The notes beneath the pieces were generated by a model that saw only the letters and a list, made by a program, of their open reading frames with translations, had not been told where the DNA came from and made no database searches. Source: Cephalopachus bancanus (Eukaryota; Chordata; Mammalia; Primates; Tarsiidae). From it: a DNA stretch of 64,000 nt. Numbering within the stretch: position 1 is the first letter of the stretch; every line of letters begins with the position of its first letter. The stretch is taken from contig JAPVLO010000570.1 of NCBI GenBank assembly GCA_027257055.1, positions 1,440,001 through 1,504,000 of the forward strand. The letters run 5' to 3'. The position numbers and the translations under genes were made by a program. Shown here in pieces: positions 45,703 to 57,730 of this stretch.

Positions 45703-47030
45703 CCTAAAAGGAAGAGAGAAGAAAAAGAGCAAAAAAGAAAAGATAAAAAAGGAATTCAAATTGAACCCTCACAAATTTACTCACACACACATTGAACTAC
45801 AAAAAGAAGAAAGTTAAAACGAAGAAAATCTGTAAGGTGAACACTCAATCCTTCACATAGACACATGAACAAAAAATAAAAAATGAAAGAAGAAAAAAGT
45901 AGAAGAAAGAAAAAAATGGATGGAGGGATGCAGCTCGAACACTCACATATACATTCATGCACAAAGGACAATATTTTTAAAAATTACAAACAAACAAAAC
46001 CCTGCCCTCTTGTGGCAAGTTATGTAATTGTTCCTCTCAGTTGCCCCTCTGCTGTCTCCTGCAGAGCTTCATCCCCATTCTCAATCTCCCAGTGTCCAGT
46101 CCAGAGAAGGAGGAAGGGGCAGTGGAGGTAGGTGGGGCTTCAGTTCTCTCCTCTCACTCTAGTATGATCAGGGGGATCCCTTCTGATGGGGAGGTGCAGG
46201 ACTACCTCGTCCCCAGGTACTGGTTGGGGGGGTGCCCCAATCAGACTAATTCTGGAGTGGAGTCCTCCTATCATGGCTGACATCCAGGCTCTGCCTTGGT
46301 TCATCCCTCTCAGTCATGCCTCAGCCATGGGGGTCTGTCATTCAGAAGATTGCTGGGGAAGAGGGGGTGGGATAGGCCCTGGACTCATCACTGATCTCTT
46401 TAGCAGTCTTCTTCATCTTTTTCTGACCACACCCTTTGTCCCATGGTTGAATCAGGGTAGGGAGTAGTGTGCCTGAGCCTCAACACTCATCTTGTCCCTC
46501 TGGAGTTTGTGTTTTGAGGATATTTCATCTGGGTCACAATCAACCCCTGAGAAGTTAATACATCAGTCACAGAGTTGTTGCTTCATGGTGAGCAAGCCAG
46601 AGCACTTTCCTGTCCAGTTTTCAAGATGTCTCTTTTGTCTTCTCCAGTAGGGCTCTGTCTCTGGGCTCCCTCACTGTGATCTCCCTGTAGCCCTTGCTGC
46701 CAGTGTTCAGCCAGGTGCTGCAGTGGTAAGGCAGAGCCTGAAGCCAGCAGTCCCTCCTGGCAGCTTCTTCCAGAGAAGGGATTTTTTTTTTTATTTTGTA
46801 AAAAAGCGTCACTCAGCTTTTGTGCCCTGGGAAGTGCTAGTGACCAACCAGAGCAACTGTGGCACCAGCCATTTCACCAGGTGAACCCTGGTTACTTCCT
46901 CCCAAGTCTGTACTCAGTCAGCCACTCACAAGTCCACTTACTCACTGACACGTGTGCAAAATTTTCCATACACTCACTCACTCTCACTGGGACTTGCTTA
47001 GTCTGACTGGCTGTGCTGCCATCTTCCCAA

Positions 47031-49090
47031 GAATTTCAGGCTTTATCTAAGTAATGCAAAAATGATTAAACATATGGAAAGCAATAAATGTGATATATAA
47101 CATCAACAGAGAGCGTACAAAAATCAAATAATCATCTCAATAGATGCAGAAAAGGCATTTGATAAAATTCAATATTTTTCATAATAAAAACTATCATAAA
47201 ACTAGATATTAGAGCATCATACCTCAATATAATAAAAATCATATATGATAAACACAAAGCTAACATTAAACTGAGTGGGGAAAAACTGAAAGACTTTTCT
47301 CTAAGAACTGGAAAAAGAAAAGGTTGCCCACTTTCATTATTCCTATTTCATGTAGTACTAGAAGCTACAACAATAAGGCAAGAGAAAGAAATAAAAAGCA
47401 TCAAAATTGAAAAAGTCAAAATCAAATTAATCCCTCTTTGTGCATGAAATTACATTTAGAAAAACTTAAGTATTACACAAAAAATATTTTAGGTATGATA
47501 AATTCAGTTAAGTTACTGGATGCAAAGTCAACATAAAAAAATAGTAGCCTTTCTATACATAAATAATAAAATAGATGAAGAAGAAATCGAGAAGACAATC
47601 CCATTAACACTAGCTATAAAATAATAAAATACACAAGAACAAATTTAATCAAGGAGATAAAATATCTCTACAAAGAAAATTACAGAACATAATTGAAGAA
47701 ACTAAGGAGAACAAACAAATGAAAACATGTCTTATACTCATGGATCAGAATCAATATTGTTAGAATGACCATACTATGCAAAGCAATTTACAGATTCAAT
47801 GTAGTTCTTATCAAAATAGTACTGTCATTTTATAGAAAGAAAAATAATAATAATTTGTATGGAGTCAGAAAAGCCCAAATAGCCCAAGCAATGCTCCACA
47901 AAAATAAGAAAGCTTGAGACATCACATTATCTAATTTTAAAATATATTACAAGGCTATGAAAATCAAAACAGCGTAGTATTGGTATAAAAACATATACAT
48001 AAACCAATGGTACAGAATAATCAAAAATCTAGAAAAAAAATCCATGTATTTACAGCCAATTTTTTTTACAAAGACAGCAAATAACATATTGAAATGTCAC
48101 CCTCTTCAATAAATGATGATGTGAAAATTGGTTATCCATATGCAGATGAATAAAACTGGACCCCTATTTCATACTTTATATAAAAATCAACTCAAGATGG
48201 ATAAAAAACTTAAGACATAAGACTCCAAACTTTAAAAATACTAGAAGAGAACCTAGAGGAAATGCTTCAAAAGAAGTCTATGCAAAGATTTCTTAACTAA
48301 AAACTCAAAAACACTTTTATAGTTAAACCAACAAAAACAGAAAAACAGACAAAAGGGATTATATTAAATTAAAAAGCTTCTACACAGCAAAAGAATCAAT
48401 CAACACAGTGAACAGACAACCTGTTGAATAGAAGAAAATATCTACAAAATATCCAACAAATACTGATATCCAGACTACAAAAGAAACTCAAACAACTCAG
48501 CAGTTTAAAAAATTCCCATTAAAAAGAGAGTAAAGGACATGAATATATATTTTTCAAAAAAGACATACAAATGGCCAATTGACATATAAAAAAAGTCAAC
48601 ATCTCTAAGCATCAGGGAGATACTAATCAAATCACAATGAGATATTATCTTATGCCAGTTAGAATGGCTATTATTAAAATAGACAAAAATAGCAAGCTGG
48701 CAAGGTTGCAAAGAAAACGATATTCAAACACTATTGGTGAAAATGTAGACTAGTACAGCCAGATTAAAAACAGTATGAAGATTTCTCAGAAACTAAAAAT
48801 AGAACTGCCATATGATCTAGAAATTCTACTACTGGATATTTAACCAAAGAAATTAAAATTAGTGCATCAAAGGAATACCTTCACCCCGTGTTTATTGCAG
48901 CACTATTCACATAGCAAAGATAAGGAATCGGCCTATCATCTGTTCATTAACAGATGAATGGACAAAGAAAGGTTGTATATATAAAGAGTGGAATACTATT
49001 TGATCATAAGAAAATAATAAAACCATGTCATTTGCAGCAACATGGACGGAACTGTGTTTAAAAAAAAAGCTAAGCCCATAAAGATAAGTA
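47031..49090 (+). mobile_element. Ancient L1, RT to C-terminus
   Basis: Continues the plus-strand L1MA-like host: 'aatagatgcagaaaaggcat' (RT DAEKAF), 'ggttgcccactttcattatt' (GCPLSPLLF), down to 'gcagcaacatggacggaact' near the ORF2 end. Many stops. Confidence 0.85.
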
Positions 49091-49532
49091 TTGGGGGAAC
49101 CCAAAAAATCCATAATGCATGTATAGAAATTGTGTATTTATTCTTACATGCTAAAACTTCAGTCACCTTCAAAGTACTCTCCGTTTGATAAAATACACCT
49201 ATCAAGATGGCTTTTTTGTTCCACTCAAAACAGTGTTTGAACTTATCAATTTTGATGTCTTTTAGTGTTTTTGCCATTTTTTTTGTATCACCTCTTCCAC
49301 ATCAGCAAAATATTTCCTTTTGGGGACTTTTTTCATCCGGGGAAACAAACAAAGTAATTTGGGGTGAGATCAAATGAATAAGGAAAATGAGGCATGAGGG
49401 TCATGCCATTTGTGGTCACAAACGACTGCACACTCAGTGTGGTGTGGGCAGGTGCATTGTCATGGTGGAAGAACTTGTCACCTGTTTGCCACAACTTGGA
49501 ATGTTTCTTCCCTAAATCGTGAAACAACTTTC

Positions 49533-50059
49533 TCTCAACTCTGAATTCCCTTACTGGGAATATACCCGGAATAATTCAAATCACTCTACAAAAAAGACAC
49601 CTGCACATGTATGTTTATCACAGTACTGTTTATAGTAGCAAGAAAATGGAACCAACCATGCTGCCCATCAAAAGTGGACTGGATAAAAAAAGTGGTACAT
49701 ATACACAATGGGATATTACACAGCCATAAAGAAAAACAAAATCATGAACTTCATAGCAACCTGGATGGACTTAGAGTCTATAATACTGAGTGATGTATTA
49801 CAGAAACAAAGAACTGAGTATCACATGTTCTCGCTCATAAGTGGACCTTGAACAATTATAGTAATGCTATAAGAAAAGAATTTGCAATAGCGGGAAACTG
49901 CCTGGAGGGGGTGGGAAAGCAGGATTGGCAGTAGGGGGAATCTGCCTGGGGAAAGGGAGGCACACCTCATCAACAAGGGTACTTGCATAATGAGCATTTG
50001 TATGCCTAACCCTGAATAGTACCCCACATCTTTTAAATAAATAAATAAATAAAATTTAA
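49533..50059 (+). mobile_element. L1 3' fragment inside the mariner
   Basis: Starts at the ORF2 C-terminal region ('ttactgggaatatacccgga') and ends with an (AAAT)n tail. Short TSD aactttc at 49526-49532 and 50060-50066. Confidence 0.85.
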
Positions 50060-50134
50060 AACTTTCAGATAAAAAACATTGATTGGTCATTTCATCCAGA
50101 GGAACCAATTTTGAGTGTACTACAAAGGGTTCCC

Positions 50135-50178
50135 TCTCTTAATAATAATAATAATAGTAATAATAACAATAATAATTC
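50135..50178. repeat. (AAT)n microsatellite in the mariner end
   Basis: Imperfect AAT/TAA repeats expanded at the site reading 'ccaaaagataattctg' in copy 1. Confidence 0.9.
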
Positions 50179-50202
50179 TGGATTTTGGAGCATCCCCTCT
50201 TG

Positions 50203-50592
50203 TATTGCATGCACTTACTCATATTTAGGAGCTAAAAATGTTGATCTCATGGAAGTTCAGAATATAATGATAAATACCAGAGAGTAGGAAGGATGTATGG
50301 GTGGATGAAATGAAGAGATGTTGGTTAATGTGTACAGAGTTAGATAGAAGGAGTAATTTCTAATATTTGATAACAGAGTAGGGTAACAATAGTTAGCAAT
50401 AATGTACTGTACATTTCAAAATAGCTAAATGAGAGAACTTTGAATGTTCTCAACACAGAGAAATGATAAATACTTGAGGTGATGACCACATAAAATACCC
50501 TGCCTTGATAGTTACACATTCTATGCATGCAAAAAAATATATCACATGTATCCTATAAATATGTCCAAATATTATATATCAATTATTTTTTA
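50203..50592 (+). mobile_element. Ancient L1 3' UTR (L1MA-like)
   Basis: Shows the diagnostic old-L1 3' UTR phrases 'ggagctaaaaatgttgatct', 'ggttaatgtgtacagagtta', 'acacattctatgcatgcaaa' and 'atcacatgtatcctataaat'. It closes the element opened at about 23010. Confidence 0.9.
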
Positions 50593-51664
50593 AACTTCTG
50601 CATGTACCTGCTTTCTCTTTTTTTGCATTATAATCTAGAAATATTTAAAGAACTATTTTCAAATAACTAAGTCTTCGAAAAACTATTTTGTAAATTAGCT
50701 TATCCTACAATTGTACTGAATTAGTTTTTGTAAATGAGTTCTTTAAATTTTGATTGAATTTCTAGAGAAATTAGCTGGAAATAATTAGTGTACAAGAAAT
50801 TAGACATCAAATCTCAAATGTTTAATAAATTACAATGATTGAAAATAAAGCATGAAAACAGTCAAATATTTCAACTTATTATTATGAAAGGAAAGAAAGA
50901 CCTGAATTAGATTATTAGTGCTCTAATTTTGTTTTTTAAATTACATTTAAATTTCTATAATTCTGCAGTTTCACTTTGGAATATTTTGATTTGTTATTTT
51001 TTAATAGAATAAGTATTTTAAATTGGTGATTATATTCTCTTCTAAAACAGAAAAAATAAATAAGTTTATGATTTTGCAGTATCAAAATTTGGTAAAACAT
51101 TCAAAAGTTACATAGAGATAACTTCTCAATGAATTTTGTCTTGTAAAAATTGTGTTAGTAACACACTCTGAATATGCCAAAGTAATATACTTATACTAAA
51201 ATAACTACATATTTAACACAAATAGCTAAATTGATAATGTATTCCATTTAGTAGTATTTTTTCTCAATTTCTCAGAATTTTTTTCTGAATTTCTTAGGTA
51301 CTCAGGACTTATTGACAGAAAACTTTGTGTGAAGAGAAAAATCAATTGAAGACATAAAAATTTCAAATTTATTGATTTCCTGGGCTCAAGCAGTCCTTAA
51401 GCCTTGACCACCCAAAGTGCCGCAATTATAGGTGTGATCTACCGCACCTCACCAATAACATCATATTTTAAGAAGCATTTTCTCTTGAAAAAAAAAACTA
51501 TTGCATGATATTGCAGACAGATATGACTAAGAAACTGTTTAAAGTGTATGAATATGTACCAAGAATAAGTGTTCTATTGTATTTTTTTTTTCAGATGGAT
51601 TTATTGAGATAACAGAAAAGCTCCCAAGGGGTTGTCCATTCAATTGTATTTTTAATGCTTAGAA
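50593..51664. other. AT-rich intergenic DNA with an Alu-like scrap
   Basis: No gene. 51376-51452 ('ttcctgggctcaagcagtcc' ... 'caattataggtgtgatctac') is a short Alu/FLAM-like monomer piece, minus strand. 51587-51642 is listed separately. Confidence 0.5.
51587..51642 (-). mobile_element. Very short retroposed insert, R-region-like (copy B)
   Basis: On the minus strand: ggacaaccccttgggagctt, ttctgt, AATAAA (plus 51600-51605) and an A tail. TSD attgtattttt at 51576-51586 and 51643-51653. Compared with copies A and C it lacks about 17 bases (the GGGTCCCCTCCCACTGT segment). Confidence 0.75.
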
Positions 51665-52055
51665 AATTAAATATATATACATTCAATTTTCTACATTGAT
51701 TCAAGTGGTACATGTGCATGTTTCTTACATAGGAATATTGCACAGTGGTGAGGCTTGAGCCCAGGTGTTAGGCATGGCACACAATAGGTAGTTTTCAACC
51801 CTCATCTCTTTCCCTCCTTCTCTTTATGATTACCCCGATGTCTGTTGTTCTCATCCTTGTGCCCATTTGCATACAATGATTAGCTCCTACTTATTAGGGA
51901 AAACTTATGGCATTCAGTTTTTTATTTCTGTGATGATTCGCTCTGAATGGTGGTCTCTAGTTGCATCCATGTTGCTGCAAAGGACAAAATTTTGTGTGTT
52001 TTTTATGGCTGCATAGTATACTATGGTGTATATGTACCACATATGAAAAATTATA
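51665..52055 (-). mobile_element. Old L1 3' end, minus strand
   Basis: Plus strand shows 'gtggtacatgtgcatgtttc', 'tccatgttgctgcaaaggac' and 'tatggctgcatagtatacta', the reverse complement of L1MA/PB 3' ends. 5'-truncated. Confidence 0.8.
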
Positions 52056-52309
52056 CAATATTTTTAAATGTTTTAATATACACAGGTGTATACTTTTTAC
52101 TTTTGAAATTATTTTGTGGTTTGCATGTCATTTATTCTTAATTTCAATCAAATCATCTATATCTTTTCTGCCCTTCACTACAATTATTTTGGTGGTATAA
52201 ATAAGAGTAACTTTATTATTTGCTTTATAGTCAAAATATGTATGCCTTTCTGAATTTTAAATGAGGAAGCCCACAACAAAGCATACTATTTTTCATGCTT
52301 CCTGTTTTT

Positions 52310-54054
52310 ATTTTTATTTTTTTGAAGATGTAGAGTACAATTCAGGGTTAGGTGCATAAGTGGTCATAGTACATGTTAAGTGTGGTACTCTTATTGATGT
52401 TATATGCCCCCCTCTCCTAGCAGTATTCGCTTGACACTACCTTTCTTATAGTATTATGATAAACGTTGGGGTCCACATATGAGTGAGTACATGTAGTACT
52501 CAGGTCTTTGTTTCTGTGATAAGTCACTATTAGAGATTCTAATTCCATCCAAGTTGCTGCAAAGTTCATAACTGTGTTTTTCCTTATGGCTGCATAATAT
52601 TCCGTCTTTTAAATGTACCACATTTTCTCTATCCAGTCCACTTTTGATGGACTGCACGGCTGGTTTCATGTTTTTGTTATTGTGAATAATGCTGCAGTAA
52701 ATATGCATGTACAGACATCTTTTTTGTAAAGCGATTTGAGTTCCTCTGGGTATATTCCCAAAAGGAGGATTGCTGGGTCGTATAGAAGGTTGATTTTTAA
52801 ATATTTTAGAAATTGCCACACTATTTTCCATGGAGGTTGTACTAGTTTACACTCCCACCAACAATGTAACCCCAGGCAGTCCCACCACATCCTCTCCAGC
52901 ATCTGTTGTTTTTTGAGTTATGGATAATGGCCATCCTGACTGGACTTAGGTGGCATCTCTGTGTGGTTTTAGTTTGTATTTCTTTGATGATTAGTGAGGC
53001 TGAGCATCTTTTTTAAAAATGTATCTGTTGGCTGCTCATATGCCTTCTTCTGAGAAATGTCTATTCATATTTTCAGCCCATTTTTAACAGGGTTTTTTGT
53101 TGCTTTTGTTTTCCTTTCGGTATGTTTGAGTTCCCTGTAGATCTTGGATGTTAAGCCTTTGTCAGATATACAGTTGGCAAATATTTTTTCCCCCATTCTG
53201 TGGGTTATCTCCCTGCTCTCTTGATGATTTCTTTTGCTTTGCAGAAGCTATTCAGTTTGGTGAGGTCCTATATGTCTATGTCATCTTTTATGACATTCAC
53301 TTTTGGAGAGTTGATCAGGAATTGGTTGCCTATTCCAATTTCTGTACGGGTGGTTCCTATGTTTTCGTCTAGGATTCTTATAGTTTCAGGTTATAAATTT
53401 AGTTCTTTGATCCATTTAGAGTCAATTTTTGTGTATGGTGATAGATAGGAGTCCTATTTCAGTCTCCTGTATGTGATTAGCCAGTTTTCCCAGCACCATT
53501 TGCTGAACAGGTTTTTCTCTCCCCAGTGGTTGTTAGTGGATGCTTTGATGAAGATGAGTTGGTGGGGAGATTGAGGTTTTGTTTCCAGAATCTCTATCCT
53601 GTCTCATTGGTCTATATGACTGTTCTTGTACCAATACTAAGCTGTTTGGGTTATTGTAGCTTTATATTAGGGTTTGAAGTCTAAAAGTGTGATACCTCTT
53701 TCTCTGCTTCTTTTGCTAAGAATTATTTTGGCTATTCATGGTCTATTATATTTACATATAAATTTCTGTATAGTCATTTCCAGGTCTGAGAAGAACAACG
53801 TTGATAATTTAATGGGTACTGCATTAAATCTGTAGATTGTCTTTGGTAGGATGGACATGTTAACAATATTAATTCTTCCAATCCATGAGTGTGGAATATT
53901 TTTCCATCTGTTTGTGTCTTCTTGAATTTCTTTGAGCAGTGTTTTGTAGTTTTCATTGTAAAGTCCTTTCACTTCTCTGGTTAGGAAGATACCAAGGTCT
54001 TTCTTTCTTCTTTCCTTCCTTCCTTCCTTCCTTCCTTCCTTCCTTCCTTCCTTC

Positions 54055-54101
<47 letters not shown>

Positions 54102-54118
54102 TTTGGGTGGCTATTGTG
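52310..54118 (-). mobile_element. L1 3' part of a twin-primed insertion
   Basis: 3' UTR, ORF2 C-terminus (52902-52666: [32 protein letters not shown]) and thumb (53972-53736: [20 protein letters not shown]). It ends at 'gtggctattgtgac' and flips orientation at 54119. Confidence 0.9.
54001..54103. repeat. (TTCC)n/(TTTC)n microsatellite
   Basis: TTCC block at 54013-54056 then TTTC block to about 54101, at the same L1 ORF2 site as 35046-35247. Confidence 0.95.
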
Positions 54119-54377
54119 ACATAGTGTTGGAAGTCCTAGCTATAGTAATCAGACAAGAGAAGGAAATCAAGAGTATCCAAATAGGAAAACAGGAAGTTAA
54201 GTTACCCCTCTGTGGACACCATGATCTTATACCTAGAAAACCAAGAGAATCTGTCAAAAACCTCCCTGCACTGATAAGGGTCTTTAGCAAAATCTCAGGG
54301 TATAAAATACATGTCCAAAAGACAGTCACATTCCTACACTCCAACAATAAACAGACAGAAACCCAAATAAAAAGTAC
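54119..54377 (+). mobile_element. Inverted 5' segment of the same L1
   Basis: RT sequence in plus orientation ('atagtgttggaagtcctagc' to 'aaaagtacaattccattc'). In element coordinates it ends where 52310-54118 begins, which is the twin-priming pattern. Confidence 0.88.
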
Positions 54378-54404
54378 AATTCCATTCCTTTTTCTTTTTA
54401 AAAA

Positions 54405-54890
54405 AGTTACTATGTTTTTAACTCACAAATAGTAATTGTACATATTTATGAAGTAAAGTGTGATGTTTGCATACATACATCCATTGTGTTGTGGGCAAAC
54501 AGGGTAATTAGGATACCTGTGATCTCAAACACATGTTGTTTCTTTGTAATGAGAACATTTAAAATCCTCTTTTTTTGCTATATTAAAATATACAAGGCAT
54601 CATTAATAACTATAATCACTCCACTTTTCCATAGAGCAACAAAACTTTGTCTTCATGTCTAACTGTAACTTTGTACTTGTTGACCATCTCCTCATCATCC
54701 TTTAATTCTAACCTTCCTCAGACTTTGGTAACCACTATTCTACTCTTTACTCCTATGACATCATTTTAGATTCCACATGAGTGAGGTCATGGATGATCCT
54801 GGAAGGCATTATGCTAAGTGAAATTAATTAATCAAAGAAGGACAAATATTGAATAATTTTACTTTTGTGAGTAGTCTCTGAATAAAAATA
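54405..54890 (-). mobile_element. Old L1 (L1M) 3' UTR remnant, partly inverted
   Basis: 54405-54790 is the reverse complement of an old L1 3' UTR ('agggtaattaggatacctgt', 'gtaaccactattctactctt', 'ttagattccacatgagtgag'). 54795-54890 ('cattatgctaagtgaaatta') is in plus orientation. Confidence 0.75.
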
Positions 54891-55654
54891 GTGTATAGAC
54901 CTACAAATATAGTGAAACTAATTTGTCAGGTAATATATTTAAACACTGTTATGTAATTTCAATGATCTTGGTATTATCACTCTATAAGGTTATGAAGTTT
55001 GGATTATATATTACAAATTTGATAGTTACTCTCTTCTTTGACCATGGTTGTCGGAATCACTGGAAGTGTGGGTTAAAACAATGTGAATTCTGAAAACATA
55101 ATGAGATTTTCTTGGGTAATCATAAATATAAATTTTAACACCACTTTGATTACTAAATAAACTAGATTTTAAAAAGTGTTTTAGCAATGAGATCCAACTT
55201 TTATAATCATAGAAGTCGTAAGTCAAAAGAAAAAAACATCATAAGCCCTGTAAGCATAGGAAATGGCCTATCTCTTTTGGACGTAGCATATAAAAGAATC
55301 AATCTCACTCGTTGTGGTATAGGCAGCATGTTTTTAAATAAATTCAACATTTTTCTTCTTATAAAACCAATTCATTTTCATTATAGAAAAATTAGAAAAT
55401 ACAAAGAAGCAATAAGAAAATAAACACCTACACAACCTTCATCTAAAGAAAACTGTTACTGAAATTGACTAATTTTGTTTTCAAATCACTAATTTTGGAG
55501 ATTCCCTCTAAATTACATTATTAATTGACTTTTTTAAAATTGGCTGCTTTTATTCTGAGGTCAATAAGTCTAGTATAACTATACAAAAAAGAATGTGTGT
55601 ATGTGAAGATATGATGATGGCTGTTATCTTGCTGATTGTATATTATAATAGTTA
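54891..55654. other. Intergenic DNA without recognised feature
   Basis: No gene or repeat recognised. Confidence 0.5.
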
Positions 55655-55880
55655 ATAACTTGAGTTATGTATTAAGACTGCCTATGTTCAAATTCTGGCT
55701 TTATCATTTTCTCGCTGTGTGACCTTAGGAAGTTACTTAATGCCTTGATGCCTCAGTTTGCCTAGCTGTTAGAAGACTTTAATAATATTACCCACCTCAT
55801 ATTGTTCTAAGCATTAACGAATACATAAAAGGCACCTCACCTGTTGTGAACTCTCAGTAAATGTTAGCTCTTATTATTTT
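55655..55880 (+). mobile_element. MIR SINE
   Basis: Diagnostic MIR core: 'tgttcaaattctggctttat', 'ctgtgtgaccttaggaagtt', 'gcctcagtttgcctagctgt', and the 3' part 'tgaactctcagtaaatgtta'. Ancient mammal-wide tRNA-derived SINE. Confidence 0.92.
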
Positions 55881-56894
55881 GAGAGTTGTGACTTCATAAA
55901 TATCATGTAGCCTAGCTTAGTGAGTGACAAGACCCAATCTTTTAAGATTATCTTCTGTATATCTTTTTTGGAAGACTTACTAACTCTCTGTGCCAGCAGT
56001 GAATATTTGACAAACATTACATTTCTTCTTTTATAAATATTTTTGTGTTTATTTTAATTTCTTTATTTAATTAAATTTCCTACCAACTTTCCAGGACCAG
56101 ACATCATCTTGGCATTAAATGCCACACTCCTCATTCACAGGCCATTACCTTAATTTATCATCCATACCAGGCAATTTTCTGTTAATGGCCTACATTACAG
56201 GCACAAGCATATGCATATAGACAGTAAATAGAAAGAAGGACTTTTTTTTCTTATTTAGTATACTTTAAAGCAGCAGTCTTCAGTTTCACTTTTAGTGGTT
56301 TCAATTACCCATCATCAATCTCAATCTGAAAATATTACAAACATTAAGATACGTTGAGAGAGAGTGAAAGAGATTACATTTGCATAACTTTCATTAAAGT
56401 ATATTGTTATAAATATTCTTTCTATTTTTAGTTATTGTTGTTAATCTCTTGCCATGTCTAATTTATAACATTTTATTATTTGTATATATGTCCATAAAAC
56501 AAGCATAGTGTATAGAAAATATGGTACTATTCACTATTTCAAGCATCCACTGTAGGGTCTTAGAATTTGTCACCCATATATAAGGGGGGACAATTTTATT
56601 AGCTTAGTTTTATTTTGGAGAGAAGTCTTCAGAATTAGATTGAAGACTTATGCTGAAAAATAAAATAATTCATATATTTACTCCATCAGTAATTCAGTTT
56701 ATCTTCATTGATTAATATGGCCTGGGTAATTTATTTTTAAAATTATATTTAGCTATGCAAAAATACAATAAAGTCTAAAATCAGAGTTTTCTTTAAATGC
56801 TGTGTGTGTTTGTGTGTGTGTGTATAACTTTGTGTGTGACATGTTGTGTACAATATCTGTACTCAAATAATCTAAATGTTTTTTCAATGAAGTT
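55881..56894. other. AT-rich intergenic DNA
   Basis: No gene or named repeat. A short (TG)n lies at 56802-56823. Confidence 0.5.
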
Positions 56895-57135
56895 ATTATA
56901 CATTCATTCATCAGGTATTTATTGAATACATACTATTCAATGTGGGCACTGAAATACAAAATAGTGAATAAAATAGGGCTGTGTCATGTGACCTAAGAAC
57001 ACATGCTGAAATTGCATAAGCCTGGATTTGAATCTGTCTCCTGCTACCTGTGTGACATTAAGGGATGATAATGACATCAACCTCACAATTTTTACTTATA
57101 TGAGATTTCAGACACATAGTGAGCACTAAAAAAAA
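56895..57135 (+). mobile_element. Old LINE 3'-end-like piece followed by a MIR fragment
   Basis: 56895-56975 has 'attcattcatcaggtattta...gtgggcactgaaatac'. 57020-57135 has the MIR-type 'cctggatttgaatctgtctc...cctgtgtgacatta' and 'acacatagtgagcac'. Confidence 0.6.
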
Positions 57136-57429
57136 TTAACTGCAACCATAATAATACATATTATTATTACTGTTATTAGTGTTAATTTTTTGTATGTTAT
57201 GTATCTTTGAGTGTCTATGTATGTACTGCATACTAAGTAAATTAGTGGAAATTAGCTATGCACCTTAGTACTAAGGAACAAGTTTAAAAAATTATTCAAT
57301 CTAAAAGTGAATCTATTTTTCAATTCTAGGTTGCATTTTGACTGAAAAGCATTCTCAGAGAAAAAAGCGACAAAATAGAAAGTTGATGAAAATGAAATGA
57401 TAAAGAATGTGCCTTAAAAAGCATTTTGG

Positions 57430-57720
57430 GTCTAGGCTCAGTGGCTCAGCCTGTAATCCCAGCACTTTGGGAGGCCGAAGCAAGTGGCCTGCCTGAGCCT
57501 CCAGGTTCGAGACCAGCCCAGGCAAAATGGAGAGACCTTGTCTCTACAATAAATAAAAAATTAGCTGGGCATGGTAGCCCACTGCTGTGGTTTCAGCTAC
57601 TTGGAAGGCTAAGGAGAAAGGAGAGCCAGAACCAAGTGGGTCGAGGCTGGGGTGGCTGTGAGTGTGACAATGCACTCCAGTCTGGGCAGTGGAGTGATAC
57701 TCCAACTCAAAAAAAAAAAA
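57430..57720 (+). mobile_element. Dimeric Alu (strepsirrhine type)
   Basis: Left end 'tctaggctcagtggctcagc', right end 'ctccaactca' plus A tail. TSD agcattttgg (57420-57429) and agcattgtgg (57721-57730), one mismatch. Confidence 0.95.
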
Positions 57721-57730
57721 AGCATTGTGG

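Larger units (their letters stand above)
43813..47030 (-). mobile_element. L1-D, 5' part (endonuclease start, ORF1, 5' UTR)
   Basis: Resumes at the TSD with 'ggatatttcttgttgatgga' (endonuclease). ORF1 remnants lie around 44511-45060, and the 5' UTR at about 45150-47030 ends in a YY1-like AAGATGGC (plus gccatctt at 47018-47025). Without the nested L1-B the element is about 6.9 kb and full-length. Its 5' UTR carries CT and CA microsatellites. I found no clear TSD. Confidence 0.85.
49091..50202 (-). mobile_element. mariner-like DNA transposon, deleted (copy 2), split by an L1
   Basis: Lies between TA dinucleotides at 49089-49090 and 50203-50204. Removing it restores the host L1 phrase 'aagataagtattgcatgcac'. 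About 585 bp remains without the nested L1. The minus-strand frame 49527-49333 encodes a mariner transposase piece with the catalytic HHDNAPAHT and the FPYSFDLTPNYFVCFPG (PYSPDLAP-type) motif. Same family as 19461-20064. Confidence 0.9.

Noticed and set aside
45493..45759. Minus-strand frame rich in VCVCVC
   Set aside because: Artefact of CA repeats in the L1-D 5' UTR.
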